This document shows, piece by piece, positions 16,320 to 26,408 of a stretch of 49,971 nucleotides of DNA (its first letter is position 1; the number at the start of each line of letters is the position of its first letter). The stretch is from positions 1 to 49,971 of the forward strand of contig NZ_PDJV01000018.1 in assembly GCF_004116465.1 (NCBI RefSeq), written 5' to 3'. A program made the translations under genes and the position numbers. The notes beneath the pieces are model-generated. The model did no database searches. It had not been told where the DNA came from and was given only the letters and a program-made list of their open reading frames with translations. The stretch comes from Arcobacter sp. F2176. GTDB taxonomy: Bacteria; Campylobacterota; Campylobacteria; Campylobacterales; Arcobacteraceae.

Positions 16320-16763
16320 ATGAGTTTAAAAGAACAACTAAAATCAGATTTAAAAGATGCTATGAGATCAAAAGAGATTGTAAAAAGAGACTCTATAAGA
16401 GCTATTAATACAATGATAAAACAAATCGAAGTAGATGAAAGAAAAGAGTTAAATGATGAAGATGTTATTAAACTTGTACAAAGAGGTATCAAACAAAGAG
16501 AAGAAGCTTCTATCCAATATAAAGATGCGGGAAGAGATGATTTAGCCCAAGTAGAACAAGAGCAAATCGAAGTATTTAAAATATACTTACCACAACAACT
16601 AAGTGATGAAGAACTAGAAACTGGAATGAAAGAAGTAATAGCAGAAGTTAAAGCAACAACTATAAAAGATATGGGAAAAGTTATGGGAACTGCAAGTAAA
16701 AAGTTTGCAGGCGTTGCTGATGGAAAAAGAATAAATGAAATGGTAAAAAAACTTTTAGCATAA
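16320..16763 (+). CDS. GatB/YqeY domain protein
   Basis: This 147-residue, almost all-helical protein has the YqeY pattern: MSLKEQLKSDLKDAMRSKE at the start, RDSIRAIN, a central PQQLSDEELE and GKVMGTASKKFAG..INEMVKKLL at the end. The domain corresponds to the tRNA-interacting tail of GatB, but free YqeY has no settled function. The length is normal for the family. An AAAAGGA ribosome binding site precedes the start. The diguanylate cyclase gene starts 12 bp after its stop, so the two are probably co-transcribed with uup. Confidence 0.9.
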   Translation: MSLKEQLKSDLKDAMRSKEIVKRDSIRAINTMIKQIEVDERKELNDEDVIKLVQRGIKQREEASIQYKDAGRDDLAQVEQEQIEVFKIYLPQQLSDEELETGMKEVIAEVKATTIKDMGKVMGTASKKFAGVADGKRINEMVKKLLA

Positions 16764-16775
16764 AAAAGGGAACTC

Positions 16776-18032
16776 ATGACAAATATTGAGAAGATAGCTA
16801 CCAAGACATTAGAAGTATTAAAAGAGCGAAATATTCAACCAACTCCTAATGAATACAACAAAGAATTTTGTAATCTTGCAAAAGAGCAAAATGAAAAAAT
16901 AGAAGAATGTAATTTATTTAAAAACTTAGTTAGTAAACTAACACCCCAAGAGAGGGATGAATTAAACGCAAATGATGTTCAGACATTTGAAGAACTTATT
17001 GCCCTACTTTTAAAAAGAGTTCATATTAAAAATGTCTCAACATTAGCTTCTATTATAAAACAAGCATTATCGCCATCAATCAATATTCACCTTGATGAAC
17101 AACTCACAAATTTTTCTATTAAAATCGGTGATTCTCCAGAACTTATCTTTGAGGAAGATATACAAAAAGAGATGCAAAAATTTTTAGAAAAAAGATTTAC
17201 AACAGATCAAACCCTACTAAAAGAAAAAACTGCTGATATAGCAAAACTAGTAACTCTTATGGGAAAACACCTAAAAGAGGCAATTAACAGTAACCAAAAT
17301 AGTTCTAGCAATGTAACCAGCATAAAAGATGAACTTACATCAATAGATTTAGAAGATAGTAATATTTCAGAATTAGTAGCTTTACAAAATAAACTTATAA
17401 GTGCTGCTTCTAGTATCGAAACAGAGATGAATGAAGTAAATAAAAAATTATCAACTGGTGAAAACCATGTAAAAGACTTAGAAAACAAAGTTCAGAATTT
17501 AGAATCTCAATTAAAAGAAGCAAAAAAAGAGGCAATCATAGACCACCTTACAGGACTTCTTACAAGAAGAGCTTATGATACAGAGATAAAAACTATAGAT
17601 AAAAATTTCGAGCGAGAAAATATACAATATGCAATAGTCTTCTTTGACTTAGACCACTTCAAAAATATAAATGATTCATTTGGTCATGAAGGTGGAGATA
17701 CAGTATTAAAAACTTTCTCAAAAATACTAAAAAGTCAAACTAGAGAAAATGATATCTTAGCTAGATATGGTGGAGAAGAGTTTGTAGCAACTGTTGAATA
17801 TAAACTAAGAAGAGAAGTTTTACAATACTTAAAAAGAATAAAAAATATTGTAAATGAAAATAGCTTTAATTATAAAAATAATAAAATAAAAGTGACCTTC
17901 TCAGCTGGTGTAGTTCTAAGAAATGACCATAAAACTTACCATGACGCGATACAAAAAGCAGATATACTTCTATATCAAGCAAAAAATGATGGTAGAAATA
18001 AAATAATACTAGAAGATGGATTAGTAATATAA
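16776..18032 (+). CDS. Diguanylate cyclase (GGDEF) with N-terminal helical sensor
   Basis: This 418-residue cytosolic protein makes c-di-GMP. The C-terminal GGDEF domain (about 255-412) starts DHLTGLLTRRAYD and has the active-site motif GGEEF in ARYGGEEFVA. Five residues upstream is REND, an intact RxxD inhibitory site, so product inhibition is expected. The N-terminal 170 residues are helical with no membrane segment; a coiled coil (about 195-250) links to the catalytic part. I do not recognise the sensor region. It is the last gene of the uup-yqeY unit and is followed by a terminator. Confidence 0.9.
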   Translation: MTNIEKIATKTLEVLKERNIQPTPNEYNKEFCNLAKEQNEKIEECNLFKNLVSKLTPQERDELNANDVQTFEELIALLLKRVHIKNVSTLASIIKQALSPSINIHLDEQLTNFSIKIGDSPELIFEEDIQKEMQKFLEKRFTTDQTLLKEKTADIAKLVTLMGKHLKEAINSNQNSSSNVTSIKDELTSIDLEDSNISELVALQNKLISAASSIETEMNEVNKKLSTGENHVKDLENKVQNLESQLKEAKKEAIIDHLTGLLTRRAYDTEIKTIDKNFERENIQYAIVFFDLDHFKNINDSFGHEGGDTVLKTFSKILKSQTRENDILARYGGEEFVATVEYKLRREVLQYLKRIKNIVNENSFNYKNNKIKVTFSAGVVLRNDHKTYHDAIQKADILLYQAKNDGRNKIILEDGLVI

Positions 18033-18043
18033 AACTAAGTTAT

Positions 18044-18073
18044 GGCTAAATCATCATCAAAGATGATTTAACC
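18044..18073 (+). terminator. Bidirectional hairpin between the GGDEF and TpsB genes
   Basis: GGCTAAATCATC (18044-18055) and GATGATTTAACC (18062-18073) form a 12-position stem with one mismatch and a 6-nt loop. The outer sequences CTAAGTTA and TAACTTAG can extend the pairing. It lies between two convergent genes; the T-run is weak on both strands. Confidence 0.55.
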
Positions 18074-18092
18074 TATAAAAATAAAAAGTAAC

Positions 18093-19760
18093 TTAGAATG
18101 TCATACCAAGTTGTAACATAAATCTTGTATTATAATCATCTCTACTAGTAACTCTAGCAGCTCCAACTTTATGAGCTAAGTGAGTATTCATAAAAAAACT
18201 CTTATATGAAGCACTATAACTCACTCCAATATCTTGCAAAGTTCTACTTTTATCATTTGTGACATTTCTACTCATATATACTCTTCCCACATCGTAAAAG
18301 ATACCAATTTTTGAATTTAACTCATTAAATGAAGGTAAAGAATAAGTTAACTCAGTAGTATAAATATATCCATTTTCAGCACTCTCTTCTCCACTAGGAT
18401 AAAATTTAACTCCATTTATTCCACCTAAACTCAAATCTTCACTTCCATCTAGATTTTTATTTCCAAGAGCATATTGAAGTTGAAGTTTATTTTTCCAATT
18501 TATTTTCTCATTAAGTAAAGTATTGTTTTCTAATTCAATATTTATTTTTGAGAAGTTTCCATTTGTATTTGCTCCTTTTTTATCATCTGCTTCATCAACT
18601 GAATTATTAAAATTCAATCTACCAAGACTAAGAGAAGTATCTATTTTTGTTTGTGAATATTTACCAAAAATAAGATGGTTTTTTGAATAATCAACTCCAA
18701 CTTTAGAAACTACTGTATTCTTTTTTACATTTGATGAAGTAGCTCTAATCTCATCATTCATTTTATTATATGATGTTCTTAAGTATGTATTTAAATTCTC
18801 ACCGTTTGAGCGAATAATCGGATAAGTAAATAAAGCTACAAAACTATCAGCACTTCCTAAAGCATCAAGATTTTCATATTTATCTCCTAACTCATAAGTA
18901 GTTTTAGAGTAACTTACTTCTCCCCTCAATCCGTTTTCATATATGGGAAATCCATACCCTACTCTTCCATTTAATAAACCCATATTTTCAGAACTCAAAG
19001 CAGACAAAGAGATTTTATCTCCTATTTTAAAAGGAGAGTTGATATCTACTCCTGCCATTATTCTATGTTTACCTGTATAATCTGAACCATAATTATCCCC
19101 AATAACATAACCATTGTATGGTTCAGTTGTTTGAGTTCCTATTATAAAGTCACTTGTGCCCACTTCTTTTCCAGCAGCAATTTTTGTACTACTTACTTTT
19201 ACCCCAGGAGTATCATTGATTAAAAGCAATGCTCTTTGTAAGTCTTTTCTAACGATTACTTGTTTATTTTTTGCAACATCAAGTGTAGCTTGTAAAATAG
19301 AGTCTTTTACTAGGGAACTGTTTTCTAATTTAAACTCTCCATACTCCCCTTCGATAATTGCTATTTTAAGAACCCCATCTTGTGCTTGTAATTCTTGAGT
19401 AGGTATATAAGCTCTTGCTACAAAATACCCCTCATCCCTATAGGCTTTAGTAATAAGTGCTACTATCTCTTGAATCTCTTTAAAGCTTAACTCTTTTGAT
19501 TCATAAGGTTTTAAAACAGTCTGTAATTTTTTAGTGCTTAGTTGAGTATTTCCACTTATTAAATAACTTTTGATAAATACTTTTTTGCCATCTTTAAAAC
19601 TTTTTTTATACTCATCACTCTCTTGTTGTAAAGGAGGTAGAACCTCTTTTTTCTTTTCTATCTTTGGTGGTTTTACTTCATTTAAAACATCACCGATATT
19701 TGGTATAGGTGCTGAATACAGACTTAATGTTGTTGCTAATAGTATTGATGTTTTTTTCAT
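18093..19760 (-). CDS. TpsB outer-membrane transporter (ShlB/FhaC/HecB family)
   Basis: This 555-residue protein secretes the neighbouring TpsA across the outer membrane. It has a signal peptide (MKKTSILLATTLSLYS), a proline- and charge-rich linker (20-55), two POTRA-like domains (about 60-205, including FIKSYLISGNTQLS and a GYFVARAYIP segment) and a 16-strand-type barrel (about 215-555) containing the TpsB-like GDNYGSDYTGKHR. It ends in a terminal phenylalanine (LQLGMTF), the usual signal for barrel assembly. It starts 26 bp after the tpsA stop, so the two genes form an operon. Confidence 0.92.
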   Translation of the reverse strand: MKKTSILLATTLSLYSAPIPNIGDVLNEVKPPKIEKKKEVLPPLQQESDEYKKSFKDGKKVFIKSYLISGNTQLSTKKLQTVLKPYESKELSFKEIQEIVALITKAYRDEGYFVARAYIPTQELQAQDGVLKIAIIEGEYGEFKLENSSLVKDSILQATLDVAKNKQVIVRKDLQRALLLINDTPGVKVSSTKIAAGKEVGTSDFIIGTQTTEPYNGYVIGDNYGSDYTGKHRIMAGVDINSPFKIGDKISLSALSSENMGLLNGRVGYGFPIYENGLRGEVSYSKTTYELGDKYENLDALGSADSFVALFTYPIIRSNGENLNTYLRTSYNKMNDEIRATSSNVKKNTVVSKVGVDYSKNHLIFGKYSQTKIDTSLSLGRLNFNNSVDEADDKKGANTNGNFSKINIELENNTLLNEKINWKNKLQLQYALGNKNLDGSEDLSLGGINGVKFYPSGEESAENGYIYTTELTYSLPSFNELNSKIGIFYDVGRVYMSRNVTNDKSRTLQDIGVSYSASYKSFFMNTHLAHKVGAARVTSRDDYNTRFMLQLGMTF

Positions 19761-19786
19761 TTTTATTTCCTTTTATATTTTTCTTT

Positions 19787-22700
19787 TTAGATTAATTTCT
19801 TTTCTTTATCATCATTTTTATCATCACTCTCTAAATTAAACTCTTGTTTACTTCCAAAGGGAAGATTGATACCACCATTTAGTACTTTCATCACAATTCC
19901 GGGGATAAGTGCTAGTTCATTAGTATCTAGTTGTTGTAAGATTGTTTTTATATCTATTCCACTTTTTAGTAATGTTTCTATATCTTTATTTGTTAGTACT
20001 GTTTTATTTACTATAGTTGAAACTATCGTACTTAAATCAGGTGTTGTAGTTTTAGCAACAGGTATAGCTCCTATTTGCACACTATTATTAGCTGAATATG
20101 CTAAAAGTGATGGAAGTTCATAGTTGCTAGCTAGTCCACCATTTTCTCCATCTTGTATGATAATCTCTTTTATAAAGTTATCTGCTATTGGATTACTTGA
20201 ATTAGCTTTTGCTTGTGTATACTCTAATGTCTCAGCTCCTACAAGATTCCCAAAGCTTACAAAGCCTGTGAGATCAGCTGTTCCATCATAATCTTTTTTT
20301 GCTTCTAAGGTTAAGGCTCTTTTTGTTATATCTGCAGTTGCAGAGTTTGTAGTAGAGATAGAATAATTACCTGAATCAACTCCAGCTAAAGATATCCCTG
20401 CAATATTTACAGTTTTTCCAGTCCCTGCATTTTTATCTATGAAGTTTGCATTTTGAGATAAAGCAACAGTATCTCCAGAAACTATTCCGTTTAATGTTCC
20501 ATTGACAACTGCATTTGTATTTCCATCATATACTTTATTAGCTGCTGTGTAGTTTGCTGTTATAGATTTTTTATTTGTAGTTAAAGTACCTGTATCATAT
20601 TTTATAATATACCCTTGTTGAGAAGAGTATAAACCATCTACATTTATTGTAGCTGTTCCTGCATTTTTTAAATCACCACTTGAAGTATAATTTAAAGTAC
20701 CATTTACTAAAGAGTTATCGTAAGTTGGATTTGAGTAAGTCACTCCTGCACTTCCACTATAAGTTGTACCATCATAAGTTCTTGTAGCATCATTTGCTTT
20801 TACAGTAATTTCTGTCATAAAAGCTCTTAAAAGTGGTCTTGTATGACCTTCATAGATTATCCAATCATTTGTAAAGTCAAAGCCTGTATAAGTATCTTTA
20901 CTAAAAGCATTTATTGTATTGGTTGAGCTGTAGATTCCTGTAGCTCCAGCTGAACTTCCATTTCCTACGCCATTTGTTTGACCTGTGGTGTCTATATCCC
21001 AATATGAGTTTGTGATGTTTGATTTAAAACCCCAACTTCCAACTAATCCTCCACGAAAAGAAGAAGAACTACTTCCATTTACTTCTGCTATCACATACGA
21101 ATTTGTGATTGTTGTTGAACCAGTACTTCCAACTAATCCTCCAACAGAACTATATCCTGTTATCTTTCCTGTTACATATGCGTGGTTGATAGTTGAATAT
21201 AGATCCATTCCAACTAGTCCTCCAACAAAAATATATCCTCTAATATCCACATTGGTAAGTCCTACATTTGATATAGTTGCTGCATTACTTGTCGTACCAA
21301 ACAACCCTACTTTATCTTCACCACCTCTATTGATATACAAGCCATCTATAACATAACCTTTACCATCAAAGACTCCTGTAAATTGTGTATCTATATTAAT
21401 TGTAGAGTTATCTCCTAATTGTTTAAATCCATAGTAACCACCACTTCCATCACTATTCCAATTTCTCGTATCACTTGCATCTATGTTTGAACCTAATTCA
21501 TATCTACCATTTAAAGCTTGACTTATCCATTGGAGTTGATTGATATTATTTATGATTACTTTTCCAGTAGTTGCATCAAACTTTATTGCTGCATTTCTAT
21601 TAACTGCATTAAAGTAAACTCCACCATTAGTATTATTGGTATTTTCTATAGTTGCATTTACATATATCTCATCACCAGCAGTTAAAGTAAGCTTTGTAGC
21701 ATCACCCCAAGTGATATTTTCATTTACAGTTATATCTTGATCTGCTTGAAGTTCTACATCAGCAGAAGAAAGAGCACTTTGAATTGCTGTTGCACTTACA
21801 CTTCCTCCACTTAAGTCAGTTCCTCCTGTAGATTCTATAGTCATATTAACTGGATCTAAAAGCCATTTTGAAGTTTCTATAGAAGTTGTAGAAGCTACAT
21901 TTAACTCTTTTCCAGAAGTCTCTACAAACCCACCTTTAGCTTTTATAGTTCCATCAATGTTTGCAGTTCCCCCATGGGCATATAGTTCTACATGTCCGTT
22001 TATTCCATCTAGTGAGTTTGCTTCTATGATTCCTGTATTATTTACAACTGCTCTTAGAAGTTCATCTACTGCATGGGTAGTTAGATATACTTCTCCACCA
22101 TCTGCTAGTATAGTTCCTGAATTTTCTACTAGGGCATCTAATGTTCCTTTATCTACAGACAAGTCTATTAAAGAGTTACCATTTAGATTTATAGTATATT
22201 CATCAGCTGATGTAAGTTGTACTCTTCCTTTTACTGCTTCTATAGTTCCACTATTTTTCGCTTCATTAGAAGCAAAGATTACATAACCATTATTTTTAAC
22301 TTTTATAGTACCTTGGTTGATAACAGATTCTGTAGAATCTCCTGTAAAACTATAGTTTCCTTTTTGAAAGTTAGTATCTGAGATATCTTTAGTTGTAGCT
22401 AATAAGCCTGCAGTGTTTATACTTGCATTTTTACCAAAGAGTACTCCATTTGAGTTTAATATCCAAACTTGACCATTTGCATTTAAAGCACCATCTATAA
22501 TACTTCTTTCATTTCCTATTACTCTATTGAGAGTTATACTATTTACATTTGGTTGATTGAAGTTTACTGTTTCATGGGAAGCTATATTAAACTTGTTCCA
22601 GTTTATACTAGCCTTTTGTGTGGATTGGTTTATATTTGTTGTATTTCCACTTTGGTGTATACTTGCAGACCCTGATGTTACAACTCCCCCAGAGGGAGCT

Positions 22701-22804
22701 GCAAAGCTAAGAGTTACGCCACCTAGTAGTGCACTTACTACTAGACTTACTTTTCCCCCTTTTAGGATTCTAAAACGGGAACTATAATTTAGATTTGCTT
22801 TCAT
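19787..22804 (-). CDS. TpsA filamentous haemagglutinin-like exoprotein
   Basis: This 1005-residue secreted protein has an extended signal peptide (about 1-35). Its N-terminal TPS domain (about 36-270) shows the family signs INWNKFNIASHETVNFNQP, NRVIG and ILNSNGVLFGKNA. A beta-helix region follows. GLUG-type repeats lie near 490-610 (GLFGTTSNAATISNVGL, VGGLVG twice), and MBG/YDG-type repeats near 665-900 (TYDGTTYSGSAG, VYDGNTNA, DYDGTADL). It is short for a haemagglutinin and has no toxin domain at its C-terminus, so an adhesin or biofilm role is likelier than contact-dependent inhibition. The kinase gene ends 58 bp upstream on the same strand. Confidence 0.9.
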   Translation of the reverse strand: MKANLNYSSRFRILKGGKVSLVVSALLGGVTLSFAAPSGGVVTSGSASIHQSGNTTNINQSTQKASINWNKFNIASHETVNFNQPNVNSITLNRVIGNERSIIDGALNANGQVWILNSNGVLFGKNASINTAGLLATTKDISDTNFQKGNYSFTGDSTESVINQGTIKVKNNGYVIFASNEAKNSGTIEAVKGRVQLTSADEYTINLNGNSLIDLSVDKGTLDALVENSGTILADGGEVYLTTHAVDELLRAVVNNTGIIEANSLDGINGHVELYAHGGTANIDGTIKAKGGFVETSGKELNVASTTSIETSKWLLDPVNMTIESTGGTDLSGGSVSATAIQSALSSADVELQADQDITVNENITWGDATKLTLTAGDEIYVNATIENTNNTNGGVYFNAVNRNAAIKFDATTGKVIINNINQLQWISQALNGRYELGSNIDASDTRNWNSDGSGGYYGFKQLGDNSTINIDTQFTGVFDGKGYVIDGLYINRGGEDKVGLFGTTSNAATISNVGLTNVDIRGYIFVGGLVGMDLYSTINHAYVTGKITGYSSVGGLVGSTGSTTITNSYVIAEVNGSSSSSFRGGLVGSWGFKSNITNSYWDIDTTGQTNGVGNGSSAGATGIYSSTNTINAFSKDTYTGFDFTNDWIIYEGHTRPLLRAFMTEITVKANDATRTYDGTTYSGSAGVTYSNPTYDNSLVNGTLNYTSSGDLKNAGTATINVDGLYSSQQGYIIKYDTGTLTTNKKSITANYTAANKVYDGNTNAVVNGTLNGIVSGDTVALSQNANFIDKNAGTGKTVNIAGISLAGVDSGNYSISTTNSATADITKRALTLEAKKDYDGTADLTGFVSFGNLVGAETLEYTQAKANSSNPIADNFIKEIIIQDGENGGLASNYELPSLLAYSANNSVQIGAIPVAKTTTPDLSTIVSTIVNKTVLTNKDIETLLKSGIDIKTILQQLDTNELALIPGIVMKVLNGGINLPFGSKQEFNLESDDKNDDKEKKLI

Positions 22805-22862
22805 GATATATCCTTAAATTAAGAAGAAGATAGATTCTTCTTTTTCTATTTAAGTATTATAT

Positions 22863-24743
22863 TTAGCTATCGTTATTTTCATCGTTATATTTTTGAATTT
22901 TATTTTTAAACCATAAAGATATATGTGTTCCTTTATCAACTTTTATATCAAGTTTTCCTTCTAATTGTTCTGTTGCAAGTGATTCAACCATCATTTCGCC
23001 AAAGCTTGCTTCTGTGTTATGACTTTTCCCTACACCATTATCTGAAACTTCTAGGAGTGTCCCATTATTTACACTATGTAGTGAAATTTTTATGATTCCC
23101 CCATTTGAATCAAAAGCATGCTTGATGGCATTGGTCACCAGTTCATTTACAATAAGACCACAATAAATTGCCTCTTCTATTTCAAGAAAAGAGTTTATAT
23201 CAAGCTCACATTTGATATTTTCAAGTTCAAAACTCTCCTTTATGTTTTGTAAAACTTTTTCAAAATACTCTTTGGCATCAATATTTACAATATCTTTTTG
23301 ATTGTAAAGCATCTGGTGAACGATACTCATCGCATGGATTTTTCTCTCCACATCATGCAGTTTTTCTTGAATAAATTCATCGTTATTGTCATTGAGTTTA
23401 AGTGCATACAGTGAAGTGATAAACTGCATGTTGTTTTTCACACGATGATGTAACTCTTTGAGTAAAAGTTCATTTTGTTTTAATTCATTGTTTAACTCTT
23501 TGGTTCGTTTGTTAACTATTTTTTCTAAGCGGATAGATTCATTTTGTTGTTGTATTAAAAGTGATTGTGTTAAATCATTTTTTTTATTTTCTAATGTTTT
23601 GATACGATATGCCAATGATATAGCAAATAAAATAACCTCTGCTGCAATAAGAGTTTCAAAAGTATATTCAAATATATATTTGATTGGAAAGATACCCATA
23701 TATTGAAAAAACAGTGAAAGCCATGCTAATAAAGCAAAACTCCACCCCAATAAGAAAAATTTTGCTTGAGGATTTTTTTTGTATAAAGCATAAAAACCTA
23801 TCCATAAAAAATAATATGGGGTAAAAAACTGAAAAAGAACGACTTGTGGAATGGTAAAAATATTAAACAGTTGTAAAACAAAATATATAGGAATGATATA
23901 AATAAGAAGCTTCAAACTAAAATCTATTTTAGGATAAAGAACCGTATCTAAAAACTTTCTTATAAACAAAGCCATTGTAAAAGTAACGAAAACATTTACA
24001 TAAAAAACATTTACATAAAAAATCTTTTTAACAAACTCAATATCATCCATAGGGAAAAGATAAAGTTTTGGGTATATAGAAAATTGACCTTGTAATAAAG
24101 TTGCGATTAGATATAAAAAATAATACAGATAAATTTTATCTTTTGTAAAAATGAATAAAAAAATATTATACAAAACAAGAGAAAATATACCACCAAAAAA
24201 AAGTGCCCATATAATTTGACGAAAAGTATCTTCTTTGTAAAACTCTTTTGGCGCATAAAGTTCTGGCTTGAACCAAAGTGAAAGTTTTTCATTTTTCACA
24301 TTCAAATAATACATCTCATAACTATTTGCCTTGATAGCAATTGGGATATTAAGTGTAACAAGACCATGGAATTTTTCAAGATAGTAAATGCCTGTTGTTT
24401 TCGTTGATAATACTTTGTTATTTGAAACTTCATATAAATCAATTCTTTCTATAGAGAAATTATCTATTTTTAGAATCTTTTGTATAGCTTTATTTGTTGG
24501 GTTTTGAAGTTCAAATTTTATCCATACACCTTCAGGAACTAAATTACAATAATCAATAGCTTTTTTATTGGTTGTAATAAATTTATCATCATTTTTTAAA
24601 ATAGTATTTATGGTCTCATGATTACCCATATCATGGTATATTTTGGAGTGGGGTAATAGCTCTATAGTTGCTTGTGTATTAACAAGAATAGTTGCTTGTA
24701 AATTTATATATAAAAAAACTAATAAAATAATTAGATAACGCAT
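22863..24743 (-). CDS. 7TMR-DISM sensor histidine kinase (HisKA_2 type)
   Basis: This 626-residue membrane kinase has a signal helix (3-18), a periplasmic 7TMR-DISMED2-like sensor domain (about 28-165), seven membrane helices (about 175-385), a coiled coil (385-425), a HisKA_2 phosphoacceptor domain with HHRVKNNMQ (His432/433) and an ATPase domain with NELVTNAIKHAF and VSDNGVG. DISMED2 domains often resemble carbohydrate-binding modules. The gene lies directly upstream of tpsA-tpsB on the same strand. It is divergent from a response regulator gene 90 bp away. The three-gene order suggests that this pair controls the adhesin or is co-expressed with it. Confidence 0.88.
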   Translation of the reverse strand: MRYLIILLVFLYINLQATILVNTQATIELLPHSKIYHDMGNHETINTILKNDDKFITTNKKAIDYCNLVPEGVWIKFELQNPTNKAIQKILKIDNFSIERIDLYEVSNNKVLSTKTTGIYYLEKFHGLVTLNIPIAIKANSYEMYYLNVKNEKLSLWFKPELYAPKEFYKEDTFRQIIWALFFGGIFSLVLYNIFLFIFTKDKIYLYYFLYLIATLLQGQFSIYPKLYLFPMDDIEFVKKIFYVNVFYVNVFVTFTMALFIRKFLDTVLYPKIDFSLKLLIYIIPIYFVLQLFNIFTIPQVVLFQFFTPYYFLWIGFYALYKKNPQAKFFLLGWSFALLAWLSLFFQYMGIFPIKYIFEYTFETLIAAEVILFAISLAYRIKTLENKKNDLTQSLLIQQQNESIRLEKIVNKRTKELNNELKQNELLLKELHHRVKNNMQFITSLYALKLNDNNDEFIQEKLHDVERKIHAMSIVHQMLYNQKDIVNIDAKEYFEKVLQNIKESFELENIKCELDINSFLEIEEAIYCGLIVNELVTNAIKHAFDSNGGIIKISLHSVNNGTLLEVSDNGVGKSHNTEASFGEMMVESLATEQLEGKLDIKVDKGTHISLWFKNKIQKYNDENNDS

Positions 24744-24833
24744 AAGACTCTTTTTTTCAAAAGTTTAACATAAAAAAAGTAATGTTTTTACAATATAACG
24801 ATAAATATAACGCAGAAGTGTTAAAATACTTAC

Positions 24834-25520
24834 ATGAAAAAAATTAACATATTAATCATAGAAGATACAACTTTAACTGCACAAAAGATGAAAAGAACAT
24901 TAGAATGGGCAGGATATCATGTAGTTGCTATTGCAAGTAGAAGTGAAAATGCTTTAGAGGCAATGTTTAAAGAGCATGTTGATATTATCATCGCAGATAT
25001 CAATATCAAAGGGGAACTAAATGGAATTGAAACTGCAAAACTTATCCAAAAAAACTTCAATGTTCCAGTTATATTTTTAACATCATACCACGATGATAAT
25101 ACACTCTCTGAAGCTTCTAGCGTCAACTTTACAGGATACATTGTAAAACCATATTTAGATGCTCATCTTCTTAGAGAAGTAAAACTAGCTTCTCTTCGTT
25201 TTGGGCTCAATAATAAAATTGAAGCAATTAAACTTGATAATGAATATGTTTACGATGTACAAAATAAAGTTTTATTGAAAAATAATAAAGAGATAACTCT
25301 AACAAAAAAAGAAGAGCAATTTTTATATATGCTAATACAAAATAAAAACTCTGTAATATCCAATGAATATGTTGATTTAACATTATGGCATGACAATGCA
25401 ACTTATGATGAAAATAGAAGACAATTACTTTTTAGACTAAGAAAGAAAGTACCAGATTTAGATATTCAAACTATAAAAGGTGTAGGTTATATTTTAAAAA
25501 CAAATACCCCTGATATATAG
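24834..25520 (+). CDS. OmpR-type DNA-binding response regulator
   Basis: This 228-residue protein has a receiver domain (1-120) with acidic pocket Glu10/Asp11, phosphoacceptor Asp55 (IIIADINIKG), the LTSYHD switch threonine region and IVKPYL with the conserved lysine. A winged-helix DNA-binding domain follows (about 135-225, NKEITLTKKEEQFLYML.. to TIKGVGYILK). It is encoded divergently from the 7TM kinase and is its likely partner. HisKA_2 kinases are more often paired with non-OmpR output domains, so this combination is slightly unusual. The ATG is not preceded by a strong ribosome binding site. Confidence 0.9.
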   Translation: MKKINILIIEDTTLTAQKMKRTLEWAGYHVVAIASRSENALEAMFKEHVDIIIADINIKGELNGIETAKLIQKNFNVPVIFLTSYHDDNTLSEASSVNFTGYIVKPYLDAHLLREVKLASLRFGLNNKIEAIKLDNEYVYDVQNKVLLKNNKEITLTKKEEQFLYMLIQNKNSVISNEYVDLTLWHDNATYDENRRQLLFRLRKKVPDLDIQTIKGVGYILKTNTPDI

Positions 25521-25551
25521 TATAAATTTCAGTTGTGATTAGTTATATTAC

Positions 25552-26349
25552 CTACTTATTAGATTCTATCAACTTCTCTTGACCAATTCTATAAAGCGCA
25601 AAGTCATACTTTATAGGGTCATTTTTATCAAACTGTTTTAGTTTTTTAGTTAGTAAATATGAAGCGTATAAATCGCAATTATTCCTACTTATAAGTCCAA
25701 GTTTATTTGATACATTGAAAGTATGAGTATCTAGTGGCATTAGTAAGTCTTCACTTGATACACCGCTCCATAATCCCATATCTAAATTATCTTTTCGAAC
25801 CATCCATCTTAAATACATAAACCATCTTTTGTATGCTGCATTTCCTACTTGTTTTATATTGTTTTGTTTATCTCTTTTAAAGTTTGACCCAAGTAGGAAT
25901 TTGTAGCCTTGGGATGTGTGTGGATTTATTTCATTTATTTTACTTATTATGTTATCTATTCCTTCACAGACATTATTATTTATTTTGTATTTCTCCACAA
26001 ATAGTTCATTTAGTGTTGTTTGTTTTTTTAGTCTTGATAAGGCTATGAAAAACTCTTGGATATCTTTGCTATTTTGAAATCTATAATAGTGTTTTTCAAA
26101 ACTTTTTCTAATACTCTGTTCATCTTTATTCAAAAGTGAAAAATCCAAACTATCTAAAAACTTTATTATCAAAGATGCTTTTCCATAGGCAAATAGTGCA
26201 CAAATAAGTGAGATATATTCGTCATTATGTCTTTTTGCTATAAATAGTGGGTCTGGTCGCTCTAGTGTCAATTCACAGTCATTGTTTCTATTGGCAACTT
26301 CTATATCTAATAGGTTTTTGAGTTCTATATCTTTTTTGTTCATAGGCAT
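25552..26349 (-). CDS. TIGR02757-family (DUF2400) protein
   Basis: This 265-residue soluble protein has the family pattern: a DPLFIAKRHNDEYISLICALFAYGKA segment near residue 50, KRWFMYLRWMVRKDNLDMGLWSGVSSEDLLMPLDTHTFNVSNKLGLISR in the last third, and a helical, repair-glycosylase-like look (GAxLxPLDTH). The biochemical function is not established to my knowledge. A start at the second Met (MNKKDIEL, 26343) is equally possible; neither has a strong ribosome binding site. It is divergent from the SDR gene, with 59 bp between the starts. Confidence 0.8.
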   Translation of the reverse strand: MPMNKKDIELKNLLDIEVANRNNDCELTLERPDPLFIAKRHNDEYISLICALFAYGKASLIIKFLDSLDFSLLNKDEQSIRKSFEKHYYRFQNSKDIQEFFIALSRLKKQTTLNELFVEKYKINNNVCEGIDNIISKINEINPHTSQGYKFLLGSNFKRDKQNNIKQVGNAAYKRWFMYLRWMVRKDNLDMGLWSGVSSEDLLMPLDTHTFNVSNKLGLISRNNCDLYASYLLTKKLKQFDKNDPIKYDFALYRIGQEKLIESNK

Positions 26350-26408
26350 CTTTGGAAGTAAAATCTTTTTCGATATAATAGCATCTTAGAAAAAATATTA
26401 GGTTAAAA

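Noticed and set aside
22804-22863. The kinase-tpsA gap as a riboswitch or long leader
   Set aside because: Only 58 bp lies between the genes and no stable structure or known motif is seen there.
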